Shown here in pieces: positions 15,998-25,220 of a stretch of DNA of 64,000 nt (within the stretch, counting starts at the first letter, position 1; every line of letters starts with the position of its first letter). The stretch comes from Fibrivirga algicola (GTDB lineage: Bacteria > Bacteroidota > Bacteroidia > Cytophagales > Spirosomataceae). The notes under the pieces are model-generated. The model was not told the DNA's origin, made no database searches, and saw only the letters and a program-made list of their open reading frames with translations. The position numbers and the translations under genes were made by a program. The stretch covers positions 310,001 to 374,000 of the forward strand of contig NZ_WAEL01000005.1 of the NCBI RefSeq assembly GCF_011742925.1, read 5' to 3'.

Positions 15998-18175
15998 TTA
16001 AAACCGCCAACGTACCTGAATTTTTATGTCGGTCTTATGTGGAGCTGCAATCAGGTCGAGGTCAGACCCAACGTCGGGTTGATTGCTGACGTTGGTCCGG
16101 GCGTAGCGAAACCAGATATCAAGGTGCTTGCTGCACTGGTAGCGGGCCAGCAGGTAATGCCGAAGTCCCCGATCGAAGTAAGCCGGAAACGAAAATGCGT
16201 AGAGCACATCCCGTTCATAGGCGTACTGTCGGCTATCATAATCATCGGTGCCGAACAGGGCTACACGGCCACTCAGGCTAAACCGGCCGCGTTCGTAGGT
16301 AGCGTCCTGCATAATGGCGAAGCCTACCGAGCTTGTCGTCGATGAGGCGTACCCGAACGTACATGCCTGTAGGCGCGAGCGCATGGTCAGGCCCGGCGCA
16401 ACCGTGTAGTCGGCGGTGAGGGCAAGGCTGCGGCGTGTAGTGCCAACTACTTCTTTGGGTGTTGTTTTGCTGCCGGGCTTATTTTTCTCCTTGTGCTCAT
16501 CGTGGAAAATCAGAGCGAACCGTGTTTGCCGGTCGGGACTATAGGTGGCCGTAAGCAGGTAATCGCCCCCACCCGACGGGGCATCGACAAGGTATTTCCA
16601 CCACGGAAACCGAAACCAGTCGACGAATCCGCTGAGGGTTAGTTTGCGGTATACACTATACTTTACCCCACCGTAAAGGCCTGTTTCGTTTATTGCCCGA
16701 CTTGCTTCGCTGAATGCATTGGCATAAAAACTATGGAAGTTTTGGTCGTAATGACGGGCCAGCACCGACACGTCGAGGCGGCGGTTTACGCTCATCAGCG
16801 CGCCCGCTACCGCCCCAATACCGCCGCTGTTGGTGAGTGAGCCACTACTATGAGCTACTTCGCCAAACAGGTTCATGTTGCGCCAAACGTACCCAACATG
16901 CAGGCCCACCACCAGATTTTGCTTCCCTACAAATTCATACTTGTTATAGGCCAGATCGCGTTTTTGCAGTTTGGTGTCGAAACTGGTTTGCAGCACCGTC
17001 AGCCCGGCCTGAAACTGGGGTGTGTGGTAATGCAGATGGCCACCCAGGTTCGTTTCGACTACGGCCCGCAAGTCGAGTATGTCGCTGCTGGTCTGGTGCA
17101 GTCCCGAGGTGTTGAATGAGGTGACCACATTATCGTCGAGGGGCGTTTTACCCGCCGCTATATTGGCATCCCGCCGGTTTCGGGCGGCAAACAGGGTTAC
17201 GTCCAGCGTTGGGCTAAGTCCATAAGTAGCCGAAAGTCCACGAAAATAACCGTATTCAGTCAGCGACGTGTAGGGCCGTGCCCCCAACGTTGGTCGCCTC
17301 ACGGTCAGGATTGTCTCGGCGTTCTTGCCAAGCGAAAAACCGGCTGAGAGAATAAGTCCCTGTCCAATTTGCTGTTGGAAATCGCCGATAATCACGTTCC
17401 GCCAGCGACCCCGGTTCTTGATCTGAGCGTGAAACGATAGGTAATCTGCCCCATACTGCCGTGTTGCCGGATTCCAGCGAAACGCTTCGCCAGAGTCTTG
17501 CTCCAGTGTTATGCCAACGCTATAAAAGCCCGGCCGGCTGTTTCGGTAGCGCAGATACCACTGGCCGGGGCTGCCCTGATACCGAAGTGGGTACGTGCCG
17601 TTCTTATTTTGAGGGGCCATGGTGAAGCCTTTCTGCTCTTCCAGAACCCGCTCGTATCGGGCAATCAGGTAATGGTCGGTGGGGGCAGGTAGGTCGGCGG
17701 TAAGTACGGTCGTGCGGATGGTCACGAAGGGCCGTAACCGTTGAATGGTCGGCACATCGAAGTCGGGAACGGCCTGTAACTCGGCTACTGCCAGCAGGTC
17801 GCCCGTTGTGGTACGATACGCTAAGAAGCTGCTGATCTGACGTTCGGTAAGCAATAAAGTAGCCGCCAGTTCATCGCGCGAAGCCCGGTTCAGGTCCAGT
17901 GGACTATTAACTAACTGCGCCAGGTTATCGAAAACGGCCTGGTAATCGATGCCCTCGGTTTGTACGGGAAACAGATCCTGAAGCAAACGGTTAAGTGCTT
18001 CATCAGACCGCCCGCCCGGTAACGTACCCGACGAAGCTGGTGGTAGCGAAGAGGATGGCGACTGCGCCAAAGCCACCGGAGCGGCGAGCCAGCTTGCAAA
18101 CAAAAATAGGTAGATACGAAAACTCAACGTGGATCGGGTTCGGTGGGAATCGGTACGTAACCGGCTGACAGACAA
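15998..18175 (-). CDS. Outer-membrane protein with helix-hairpin-helix domain
   Basis: 725 residues. A signal peptide ends near VALAQ (about residue 38). Residues about 90-155 carry a ComEA-like helix-hairpin-helix segment (LDLNRASRDELAATLLL, then ISSFLAYRTTTGDLLAVAELQAVPDFD), normally a DNA-binding element. The rest, from about 165, alternates aromatic beta strands and ends KIQVRWRF, as in outer-membrane barrels. This combination recurs in Bacteroidota and may bind DNA or be a structural relic; the role is unknown. Confidence 0.75.
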   Translation of the reverse strand: MSVSRLRTDSHRTRSTLSFRIYLFLFASWLAAPVALAQSPSSSLPPASSGTLPGGRSDEALNRLLQDLFPVQTEGIDYQAVFDNLAQLVNSPLDLNRASRDELAATLLLTERQISSFLAYRTTTGDLLAVAELQAVPDFDVPTIQRLRPFVTIRTTVLTADLPAPTDHYLIARYERVLEEQKGFTMAPQNKNGTYPLRYQGSPGQWYLRYRNSRPGFYSVGITLEQDSGEAFRWNPATRQYGADYLSFHAQIKNRGRWRNVIIGDFQQQIGQGLILSAGFSLGKNAETILTVRRPTLGARPYTSLTEYGYFRGLSATYGLSPTLDVTLFAARNRRDANIAAGKTPLDDNVVTSFNTSGLHQTSSDILDLRAVVETNLGGHLHYHTPQFQAGLTVLQTSFDTKLQKRDLAYNKYEFVGKQNLVVGLHVGYVWRNMNLFGEVAHSSGSLTNSGGIGAVAGALMSVNRRLDVSVLARHYDQNFHSFYANAFSEASRAINETGLYGGVKYSVYRKLTLSGFVDWFRFPWWKYLVDAPSGGGDYLLTATYSPDRQTRFALIFHDEHKEKNKPGSKTTPKEVVGTTRRSLALTADYTVAPGLTMRSRLQACTFGYASSTTSSVGFAIMQDATYERGRFSLSGRVALFGTDDYDSRQYAYERDVLYAFSFPAYFDRGLRHYLLARYQCSKHLDIWFRYARTNVSNQPDVGSDLDLIAAPHKTDIKIQVRWRF

Positions 18176-18322
18176 TAGGGAGCTGGTTAGGAACAGGCGC
18201 CTGTTCGTTTTACTGAAAAAGCGAGCCGTAGCGTCTCGTTCAGACGAAGTGCGTTGGATTTAGTAACAACCTGCTTGTGTTACCTTTTTTCCCGGTATTG
18301 CACAATTCAAGATTGTCTGCGC

Positions 18323-18330
18323 TACATTTG
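18323..18330 (+). promoter_or_regulatory. Promoter of fadA-fadB
   Basis: TACATTTG matches the -7 consensus, with a TTG at 18298-18300, 22 nt upstream, as a partial -33 box. Predicted start of transcription is about 18337, directly at the palindrome 18338-18351. Confidence 0.6.
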
Positions 18331-18337
18331 TAAAACC

Positions 18338-18351
18338 GTATGCATGCATAC
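18338..18351. promoter_or_regulatory. 14-bp palindrome at the fad transcription start
   Basis: GTATGCATGCATAC is a perfect palindrome lying 7 nt after the -7 box. A dimeric repressor bound here would block initiation. Fatty-acid or acyl-CoA-responsive control is a reasonable guess from the genes it precedes. No regulator gene is adjacent. Confidence 0.5.
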
Positions 18352-18359
18352 TAATTTTA

Positions 18360-18404
18360 GGTTTGACAGTTGAGGTAGCCCACGCAAAGCAACATCAAAC
18401 CACA
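18360..18404. repeat. Degenerate copy of the intergenic inverted repeat
   Basis: GGTTTGA near 18360 pairs with TCAAACC near 18398. The right half, AGCAACATCAAACC, is identical to the right arm at 13261-13273. The left half has diverged. It lies in the predicted leader of fadA, ending about 19 nt before the start. Confidence 0.5.
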
Positions 18405-18422
18405 AACGCGAAACTCAAATTT

Positions 18423-19631
18423 ATGGCCAACGCCTTCATCTATGATGCCGTCAGAACCCCACGTGGGCGCGGCAAAAGCGACGGATCGCTGCATGATATT
18501 CAGCCCATTTCGCTGCTAACCAGCGTACTGCGCAACATTCGTGATCGGAATAACCTGGATACAAAACTGGTCGATGACGTAATCATGGGCTGCGTAACGC
18601 CGATGGGCGAGCAGGGGGCCGACATCGCCCGGACAGCCGTACTCGAAGCAGGCTATGCCGAATCGGTGGCGGGGGTTCAGTTGAACCGGTTCTGCTCGTC
18701 GGGGCTGGAAGCCATCAATCAGGCGGCGGCTTATGTCATGTCGGGGCAGGTCGATGCGGTCATTGCGGGTGGCGTTGAGTCCATGTCGCGTGTGCCGATG
18801 GGGTCCGATGGCGGCGCTATCTTCATGAATCCGCAGATCGTGGCGCAGCATAACATCGTGCCGCAGGGCATTTCGGCCGATCTGATCGCTACCCGGCAGG
18901 GATACAGCCGGGCTGATGTCGATACGTTTGCGGCTGAATCGTACCGCCGGGCTGAAGTAGCCCAACGCGAAAATCGGTTCCAGAAAACACTGGTGCCCTA
19001 TACAGACGAGATTGGCATTACGGTACTCGACCGCGATGAAGGGGTACGTCCCGGTACAACGGTTGAGAGTCTGAGCAAACTGAAACCCGCCTTCGAGATG
19101 ATGGGCCAGATGGGCCTTGATGCATTGGCCCTGTTGAAATACGCTGACCTGAACCAAATCAACCACGTGCACCACGCGGGTAACTCATCGCAGATCGTCG
19201 ACGGCGCAGCGGGTGTGCTGGTAGGTAGTGAAGCCTTCGGGCAGGCGGCTGGCCTGAAACCTCGTGCCCGGATCGTGGCCTTTGCCATTGTTGGCTCAGA
19301 GCCGACCATCATGCTGACAGGTCCGGTGCCGGCTACGCACAAAGTATTGAAGAAAGCCGGAATGAGCATTACGGATATCGACTTGTTCGAGGTGAACGAA
19401 GCCTTCGCCGCCGTGCCGATGTTGTTTATGGATGAGTTCGGCGTCGATCACAGCCAAGTCAATATCAGCGGTGGTGCTATCGCGCTGGGTCATCCGCTAG
19501 GTGCCACTGGAGCCATCATCTCGGCCACCTTACTCGATGAGCTGGAACGTACCGGAAAGCAGTTTGGCCTCTCAACCCTCTGTATTGGCGGTGGCATGGG
19601 CATCGCTACCATTTTCGAACGGATCAACTAA
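18423..19631 (+). CDS. fadA: Acetyl-CoA acyltransferase (thiolase)
   Basis: 402 residues from ATG 18423. This enzyme performs the last step of beta-oxidation, cleaving 3-ketoacyl-CoA. The acyl-accepting Cys91 (NRFCSSGLEA), His357 (GHPLGATGA) and Cys387 (STLCIGGGMG) are all present. An in-frame start 20 codons earlier falls within the inverted repeat and adds unconserved sequence. Followed after 82 bp by fadB, with which it should form the trifunctional complex. Preceded by a promoter and palindrome. Confidence 0.93.
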   Translation: MANAFIYDAVRTPRGRGKSDGSLHDIQPISLLTSVLRNIRDRNNLDTKLVDDVIMGCVTPMGEQGADIARTAVLEAGYAESVAGVQLNRFCSSGLEAINQAAAYVMSGQVDAVIAGGVESMSRVPMGSDGGAIFMNPQIVAQHNIVPQGISADLIATRQGYSRADVDTFAAESYRRAEVAQRENRFQKTLVPYTDEIGITVLDRDEGVRPGTTVESLSKLKPAFEMMGQMGLDALALLKYADLNQINHVHHAGNSSQIVDGAAGVLVGSEAFGQAAGLKPRARIVAFAIVGSEPTIMLTGPVPATHKVLKKAGMSITDIDLFEVNEAFAAVPMLFMDEFGVDHSQVNISGGAIALGHPLGATGAIISATLLDELERTGKQFGLSTLCIGGGMGIATIFERIN

Positions 19632-19713
19632 TTCAGGACATCAGACTTTGGACGTTAAATGGTGACTCCTACGGGCAGTCCACCATCTGGCGTCCGGCAT
19701 CCCATATAGAACC

Positions 19714-21861
19714 ATGGTTAACTACACCGTAGAGCAAAACGTCGCCGTCATTCGCTGGAATATGACCAGCAGTCCGATGAACGTGCTCAACGACGAGTCG
19801 ATCCCTCAGTTTGAGGAAGCGCTCAATAAAGCCTATGCCGATGAGTCGGTGAAGGGTATCATCATAACGTCGGATAAACCGGAGTTTGTGGCCGGTGCCG
19901 ATCTGAAAATGATTCTTCGGAATAACGATCAGCCACCTGCCGAGATGTTGAAAGTGTCGGTAGAATTGAACCGTATTTTCCGGCGGATGGAAACCAACGG
20001 CAAGCCTATCGTAGCGGCTATTAACGGAACGGCGCTGGGCGGTGGCTATGAAATCTGCCTTGCCTGTCATCACCGCCTTGCGTTGAGTAATCCTAAAACG
20101 GTAATTGGTCTGGTCGAGGTTACGATTGGTCTGCTGCCGGGTGGCGGCGGTACGCAACGCCTGCCGCGTATGATCGGTATGCAGGCCGCGTTGCCGCTGC
20201 TGCTGGAAGGTAAAAAACTGAACGTACCTGACGCCCTGAAAAACGGCCTGATCGACGACGTTGCCGAAACACCCACCACGCTGATGGACAAGGCACGTAC
20301 CTGGATTCTAGCCAATCCGCAGCCGATCAAGCCGTGGGATCAGATCGATAAGAAGACGGGCAAGATCGTGGCGCGTGATGCCTTCAAAGTGCCGGGTGGC
20401 AACGTTCAGAGCCCCGTTGGTGCGCAGACTTTTGCGGCGGGCACAGCCATGCTGATGGACAAAACCAAAGGCAATTACCCCGCACCGCTGGCCATTATGT
20501 CGTGCGTATACGAAGGCTTGCAGGTGAACATCGACCGGGCGCTGGTGATTGAGGCGCGCTATTTCGTGAAGGTAGCGACTTCTAAAGTGGCCAAGAATCT
20601 GATCGGGACGATGTTCCTGGGCATGAACGAAGCCAACAAAGGAGCCAGCCGTCCTAAAGATCAGCCAAAAACCGACGTGAAGAAAGTTGGTATTCTGGGT
20701 GCGGGCATGATGGGTGGGGGCATTGCCTACGTGTCTGCCGTGGCCGGAATCGAGGTCGTGCTGAAAGATGTATCCATTGAGGGAGCCGAAAAAGGAAAAG
20801 ATTACACGCGGAACCTGCTCAAAAAAGGCGTTGAGCGCGGTAAGGTCGACCCAACAACGGTTGATACAACGTTGGGCCGGATAAAAGCGACAGCCGACTA
20901 CGCTGATATGCAGGGCTGTGACCTGATTATCGAAGCTGTCTTTGAAAACCGTGGGCTGAAAGCCACCGTCACGAAAGAAGCTGAACCGATGCTGGCCCCA
21001 AACGGTGTCTTTGGCTCGAATACCTCAACCTTACCGATTACGGGCCTGGCCGAAGCCTCGGCGAATCCCGCGAATTTCATTGGTATTCACTTCTTCTCGC
21101 CTGTCGACAAGATGATGCTGGTTGAAGTCATTGTAGGCAAGCAAACCTCCGATTACGCGCTGGCCGTGGCGATGGATTATACCCGCAAGATTCGGAAAAC
21201 ACCCATTGTGGTTAATGACAATCGTGGCTTTTATACCTCGCGCTGTTTTGGCACCTATACGGCCGAAGGCATGGAATTGCTGCGCGATGGCGTAAACCCG
21301 ATCCTGATCGAGAACGCGGGAAAAGATGCGGGCATGCCCGTTGGCCCGCTGGCGGTGACTGATGAGGTAGCCCTCGATTTAGTCTACAAAATTTCTGGCC
21401 AGAGTATCAACGATGGCGTGCTGAACGAATCGGACACCAGCTACCAGGTGGCAAAACAGTTTGTTGATCTGGGCCGGGTGGGCAAGAAAGCCAAGGCGGG
21501 TTTCTACGACTACCCGGAAGGTGCCCCCAAGCAGCTATGGGCCGGCCTGGCCGAGTTATTTCCTGTTGCTGATCAACAGCCCAGCCTGGACGAAGTGAAA
21601 ACACGGCTGCTCTACCGGCAGGCGATCGAAGCCGTCCGTTGCTTCGAGGAAGGCGTCGTTCGTACCAAACTCGATGGCGACCTTGGTTCTATTCTGGCTT
21701 GGGGCTTCCCCGCTTATACCGGTGGCGCGCTCTCGTTCGTCGATTTTGTTGGGATAAGTACGTTCGTTGACACCTGCGATCGGCTGGCTGATCAATACGG
21801 CGAGCGATTCCGACCTACTGCCAAGCTCCGCGAGCGAGCAGGTCAGGCTTCTTTGGTATAA
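19714..21861 (+). CDS. fadB: Beta-oxidation multienzyme FadB/FadJ
   Basis: 715 residues joining an N-terminal enoyl-CoA hydratase (about 1-190; oxyanion GTALGGGYEICLA and catalytic Glu in LVEVTIGLLPGGGGTQ) to a 3-hydroxyacyl-CoA dehydrogenase whose NAD loop GILGAGMMGGGIA lies near residue 327. The dehydrogenase HFFSPVDKM histidine is present. It catalyses the hydration and oxidation steps before FadA. Co-directional with fadA, with an imperfect hairpin in the 82-bp gap. A terminator hairpin follows at 21871. Confidence 0.94.
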   Translation: MVNYTVEQNVAVIRWNMTSSPMNVLNDESIPQFEEALNKAYADESVKGIIITSDKPEFVAGADLKMILRNNDQPPAEMLKVSVELNRIFRRMETNGKPIVAAINGTALGGGYEICLACHHRLALSNPKTVIGLVEVTIGLLPGGGGTQRLPRMIGMQAALPLLLEGKKLNVPDALKNGLIDDVAETPTTLMDKARTWILANPQPIKPWDQIDKKTGKIVARDAFKVPGGNVQSPVGAQTFAAGTAMLMDKTKGNYPAPLAIMSCVYEGLQVNIDRALVIEARYFVKVATSKVAKNLIGTMFLGMNEANKGASRPKDQPKTDVKKVGILGAGMMGGGIAYVSAVAGIEVVLKDVSIEGAEKGKDYTRNLLKKGVERGKVDPTTVDTTLGRIKATADYADMQGCDLIIEAVFENRGLKATVTKEAEPMLAPNGVFGSNTSTLPITGLAEASANPANFIGIHFFSPVDKMMLVEVIVGKQTSDYALAVAMDYTRKIRKTPIVVNDNRGFYTSRCFGTYTAEGMELLRDGVNPILIENAGKDAGMPVGPLAVTDEVALDLVYKISGQSINDGVLNESDTSYQVAKQFVDLGRVGKKAKAGFYDYPEGAPKQLWAGLAELFPVADQQPSLDEVKTRLLYRQAIEAVRCFEEGVVRTKLDGDLGSILAWGFPAYTGGALSFVDFVGISTFVDTCDRLADQYGERFRPTAKLRERAGQASLV

Positions 21862-21870
21862 ACTTTACCT

Positions 21871-21920
21871 GTTTTTTGATCAGGAACAACCGAATTTTTG
21901 GTTACTCCTGATCAAAAAAC
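21871..21920. terminator. Terminator between fadB and the convergent gene
   Basis: Perfect 15-bp arms (21871-21885 with 21906-21920, GTTTTTTGATCAGGA) and an inner stem AACC...GGTT. T and A tracts are inside the arms, so it can serve both convergent genes. Confidence 0.75.
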
Positions 21921-21962
21921 GCGGATTATAAAGCTGCTGGCAGGTACGTTGACCATCGCTAC

Positions 21963-23372
21963 TTACTTCGCCTGACTTGTCAGCGTTCGCTGGTAGTTGC
22001 GGTTTACATCTTCAACAAACTTCCCCGTCACCCAGCCAATGTCTGAATCACGGATGAAGACAAGGCGTTTAGGAATCGTTTTGTTGTCGTAAGCACGCGT
22101 AATGGCTTCGAGCCAGAGTGCACCGGCAATGAGTTGCTTCTCGTTAAACTGGTTCTGCACATTAGCCAGGTCCTTCTCCGCCTTCCGGCGAATGGCAACA
22201 TCCTTCAAGTCGGTCATGTCGGGGTGCAGCAACGCCTGGTAGTCGGTCAGGGCCAGCCGTTTAAATCGCTCAATATCCGAATCGGTGAGCGGAATAGCCG
22301 TTAATCCCGCTTTCTCGGGATGCAGGCACGTGACCATGGCCCAGGCAATGCCCCCGCCAAATCCAACGGTTCGGCGTTCCTGTAAGTTGGCCAGTTCCCG
22401 CCTCGAGGCTACCAACGCCGTATCGGCAATCGCTTTAACCACGCGTTGGGCGGCCAAACGATACTGGCTAATCGACATTGACTGGTCTTTATCGATCAGG
22501 GCGGTTAGCGACTTGGTGCCGAACGGAAAGCTAACGGCATGAAAACTTCGCTTGTCGTCGTAGTAGCCTCCCTTCGTATTACCGCTGCCAATGTCCATGC
22601 AGGAGGTCGAGGTCCACATTTTGCGCGGAATAGCGCCAACCGTATATAACTCCGCCTCGCGCGCTGCCGTAAGAGTTGTATCACACTGAACACCTTTCGG
22701 GAGTTCAGTGGTCAGCAGCGTATATAATTCCCTGCGTAAGGCTGGTTTCTTGCCCAGTCCATCGTTGATACCACTGCTAAACGCGACGTAAATGCGTTCT
22801 GCGGGAATGTTATACCGCCGAATCGAGTCGGCATAGGCGCGCATGATAGCCTGCCCGGCTTTGAACGACTGAGGCGTTCCGGAAATCAGCGTAACATTCG
22901 GCGAATCAGGTTTCGACCGGATCGACTTGGTATAAAAGCCATCTTCAAGCCTCGTGCTGAAAATTGCCAGTTTAATACCCGACGAACCAATGTCGATACC
23001 TGCGTACACTTTTTTGTCCGTCAGTCCGTCGATGAGTTCGTTCATCGCCGTTTCGCTAGCCGTGTATTTAAGCGCTTTGTAGAGCAGTTGCGCCTTCAGA
23101 AACGAGCGTATAGCGTCGGCCGTTTTTTCCTGATCAACATAGGCGAGTCCCAGATTCTCGTGAGCTACCGCCTCCCAGTACAGGTCTTTCCCCTGCACAA
23201 CCGGCAATGCCCGAAGCAACAGGTCGACGGCCTGCTGGGGCTTATCGACCGCCCGGAGGGTATTACCCAGCTTAATGTATTGTATGGCCGCAGTGGGGGT
23301 TGGAGCTGGTTGCGCCCAGCATGAGAACGCCAGGCTGCCGAGAAGCAGCAACAGGCAAAGAGGGGTTTTCAT
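21963..23372 (-). CDS. Exported TPR protein with Ppx/GppA-like actin fold
   Basis: 469 residues from ATG 23372. A signal peptide (MKTPLCLLLLLGSLAFSCWAQ) is followed by tetratricopeptide-like helices at about 30-105 (AVAHENLGLAYVDQEKTADAI). From about residue 122 an ASKHA (actin/Hsp70/Ppx) ATPase core appears: phosphate-1 loop GIDIGSSGIKLAIF, phosphate-2 loop MDIGSGNTKGGYY and adenosine motif VGFGGGIAWA. Ppx/GppA enzymes are cytosolic, so export of this fold is unusual. LAFSC could be a weak lipobox. The substrate is unknown; nucleotide is scarce in the periplasm, so binding of another phosphate compound is possible. Confidence 0.75.
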   Translation of the reverse strand: MKTPLCLLLLLGSLAFSCWAQPAPTPTAAIQYIKLGNTLRAVDKPQQAVDLLLRALPVVQGKDLYWEAVAHENLGLAYVDQEKTADAIRSFLKAQLLYKALKYTASETAMNELIDGLTDKKVYAGIDIGSSGIKLAIFSTRLEDGFYTKSIRSKPDSPNVTLISGTPQSFKAGQAIMRAYADSIRRYNIPAERIYVAFSSGINDGLGKKPALRRELYTLLTTELPKGVQCDTTLTAAREAELYTVGAIPRKMWTSTSCMDIGSGNTKGGYYDDKRSFHAVSFPFGTKSLTALIDKDQSMSISQYRLAAQRVVKAIADTALVASRRELANLQERRTVGFGGGIAWAMVTCLHPEKAGLTAIPLTDSDIERFKRLALTDYQALLHPDMTDLKDVAIRRKAEKDLANVQNQFNEKQLIAGALWLEAITRAYDNKTIPKRLVFIRDSDIGWVTGKFVEDVNRNYQRTLTSQAK

Positions 23373-23444
23373 AACGTCGTATAAAGTCAGGCGCAATATA
23401 CAAGGCCGGCCACTTTTAGAGAAGTGGCCGGTTTACTTTGATAC

Positions 23445-24974
23445 TTACAGCTTTCCGTCTTGGCCAACGGCACGGATGGCCGTCACCTGCCGCCGAATAA
23501 GGAGCAATGTTTGGCGAAGGGCCACATTTCGGTTCGTCATCAGGTCTTCGTGCGTGCGTTGCGCCAGAAAATCGGGCTCTATCGTGAAACCGTTGGCATG
23601 GGCTTCGGCTACGGCATGGGTCAGTTTTTTCAGCGGAATACGTACCTGAATTCGTGAGTGGGGTAGCGTAACATACTTGAATTGTCCGGCAAAATCGCCC
23701 CAATAAGCACCACCACACGCTTCGCCAACAAAGGTACCCTGACCGGCATCCAGCGTTTTGGCCAGTACTGATGTAGCCGCTGAGAACGACGAGCCGTTCA
23801 TAAGCAGATAGAGATTGCCCTTGAAAGCCAGGCGTTTGTAGGGACGGTAATGCCGGCTAACGGTAGCGCGGCTAGCGAATCCACCCTGGCCGTCGCGACG
23901 GTAACGGAGGTTGAAGTCGAGGCAGGAGAGCGGATTCCAGCGGTTGACCAGCTCGTTGCGGGCTGCCGGCTTGATGTATTCGCTCTGCATAATGGTGAAA
24001 GGTTTCCGCATCCAGAATTGCAGCAACCGGGCCGAATTAATGACCGCTCCGCCGCCATTATCCTGTAAATCGACCACCAGGTTCTCGACCCCTGTGGCTT
24101 TTATTTCCCTGAACGCTTTCTTAAGCCGCCTTTTGAATGACCACTGAAAGGGATCGAATGACTTACTGCTCGTAAATGAAGACACGCGCAGCACCGCCGT
24201 ATTCGATAAGGAATCGACAAGGCGAAGGCTTAGGTTTGGCTGGCGAAATTCTGAGTTACGGCCAAAATCAGCTTTGTACCGATCGATCAGGGTTTGCCGG
24301 AAAGTGGCCGACACAATACCCGCCACCCGCTTCGTTCGGATTGTTGAGTCGAGCGAGCCATCGAGCCGGGCAAGTTGGTACTCGATCGTGACCGAATCGA
24401 CAGAACCGTACCAGGCGGCGTAGTAATCGGCAAATTGCATCAGGCTCCAGTGATGCCGCCCCGTCAGGTTGTCACCGTCTGAACCAGACCGGTCGCCATC
24501 CATCAGGGTGCGGTGCACTTCGGCAATGGCTTGCCCCTGTACCGAGAGCAACCGCGTGCCGCGCCGCAGTGAGGTGTCGGCCGATGCGTTGTGGCTGATA
24601 AAATAATCGTGGTCGACCTGCCTGACGTAGAACGGGACAAAGCGCGTATCGCGATCAATGAATCCGCGGCGGTGATTCAGGTTTGTGTGGCCGTCTTTCA
24701 GGCCATTGAGGTACGGGCTCAGGTGATGGTAAAACGACAGGTATTCGATCGGGCTATTTACCCGGTTATAGAGTGAATCGAATAGCTGTTCCATCTGCGC
24801 GTTGGGCGTATAGTGGCCCAAACCGGGATGATAAGTGCGAAGTTGCCGCCTCAGGTAAAGTAGATCGTCGTGGGCCTGATCGGGCGATAGTGTAATGGGT
24901 TGAGCTGACAGCGGGCCTGTCAATAAGGCCAGCCAAACCACAATGAGTCCGGCTATACGTAAAAGTACAGACAT
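23445..24974 (-). CDS. S41-family peptidase
   Basis: 509 residues with a signal peptide ending near PLSAQ. The C-terminal half has the S41 (tail-specific protease) catalytic domain: VVDLQDNGGGAV in the beta core and NGSSFSAATSV with the presumed nucleophile serine, then GTFVGEACGG. The N-terminal part (DLLYLRRQLRTYHPGLGHYT, KDGHTNL) matches the helical and tri-stranded region of Bacteroidota S41 enzymes. It probably acts in the periplasm. It ends 72 bp before the actin-fold gene starts on the same strand; the two may be co-transcribed. Confidence 0.85.
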   Translation of the reverse strand: MSVLLRIAGLIVVWLALLTGPLSAQPITLSPDQAHDDLLYLRRQLRTYHPGLGHYTPNAQMEQLFDSLYNRVNSPIEYLSFYHHLSPYLNGLKDGHTNLNHRRGFIDRDTRFVPFYVRQVDHDYFISHNASADTSLRRGTRLLSVQGQAIAEVHRTLMDGDRSGSDGDNLTGRHHWSLMQFADYYAAWYGSVDSVTIEYQLARLDGSLDSTIRTKRVAGIVSATFRQTLIDRYKADFGRNSEFRQPNLSLRLVDSLSNTAVLRVSSFTSSKSFDPFQWSFKRRLKKAFREIKATGVENLVVDLQDNGGGAVINSARLLQFWMRKPFTIMQSEYIKPAARNELVNRWNPLSCLDFNLRYRRDGQGGFASRATVSRHYRPYKRLAFKGNLYLLMNGSSFSAATSVLAKTLDAGQGTFVGEACGGAYWGDFAGQFKYVTLPHSRIQVRIPLKKLTHAVAEAHANGFTIEPDFLAQRTHEDLMTNRNVALRQTLLLIRRQVTAIRAVGQDGKL

Positions 24975-25207
24975 AGTAAGGTTAGTACAAGATTTCGCCG
25001 ATAGGCTTTATTGAGTTACGAGCTGTTAATCTATCAACTTTGCATAGAAAAAGCAACTCGTTTCCAAACAATCCGTATCTAATTTGGTTGCCAGTGGTTT
25101 TGGCGGAAGAAAGTGGCGGGGGCTGAGGGCAGGAAGCCTGGCGTATTGCCTTGGCGTCAGCAGAAAGCAATACCCTAAATCCCTTGCCCCCCGCCCCTCA
25201 TTCATCG

Positions 25208-25215
25208 TACCTTTG
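25208..25215 (+). promoter_or_regulatory. Promoter 5 nt before the msrC start
   Basis: TACCTTTG with a TTG at 25184-25186, 21 nt upstream, the standard spacing for this sigma factor. The box ends 5 nt before ATG 25221, which predicts a leaderless transcript. Confidence 0.65.
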
Positions 25216-25220
25216 CCTAT

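Noticed and set aside
18516-19175. Open frame antisense to fadA (219 codons)
   Set aside because: fadA has all catalytic residues; the antisense frame reflects third-position bias.
19663-19673. ACTCCTACGGG, identical to a conserved 16S rRNA segment
   Set aside because: Only 11 nt match and the flanks do not resemble 16S rRNA; it lies in an imperfect hairpin between fadA and fadB. Coincidence.
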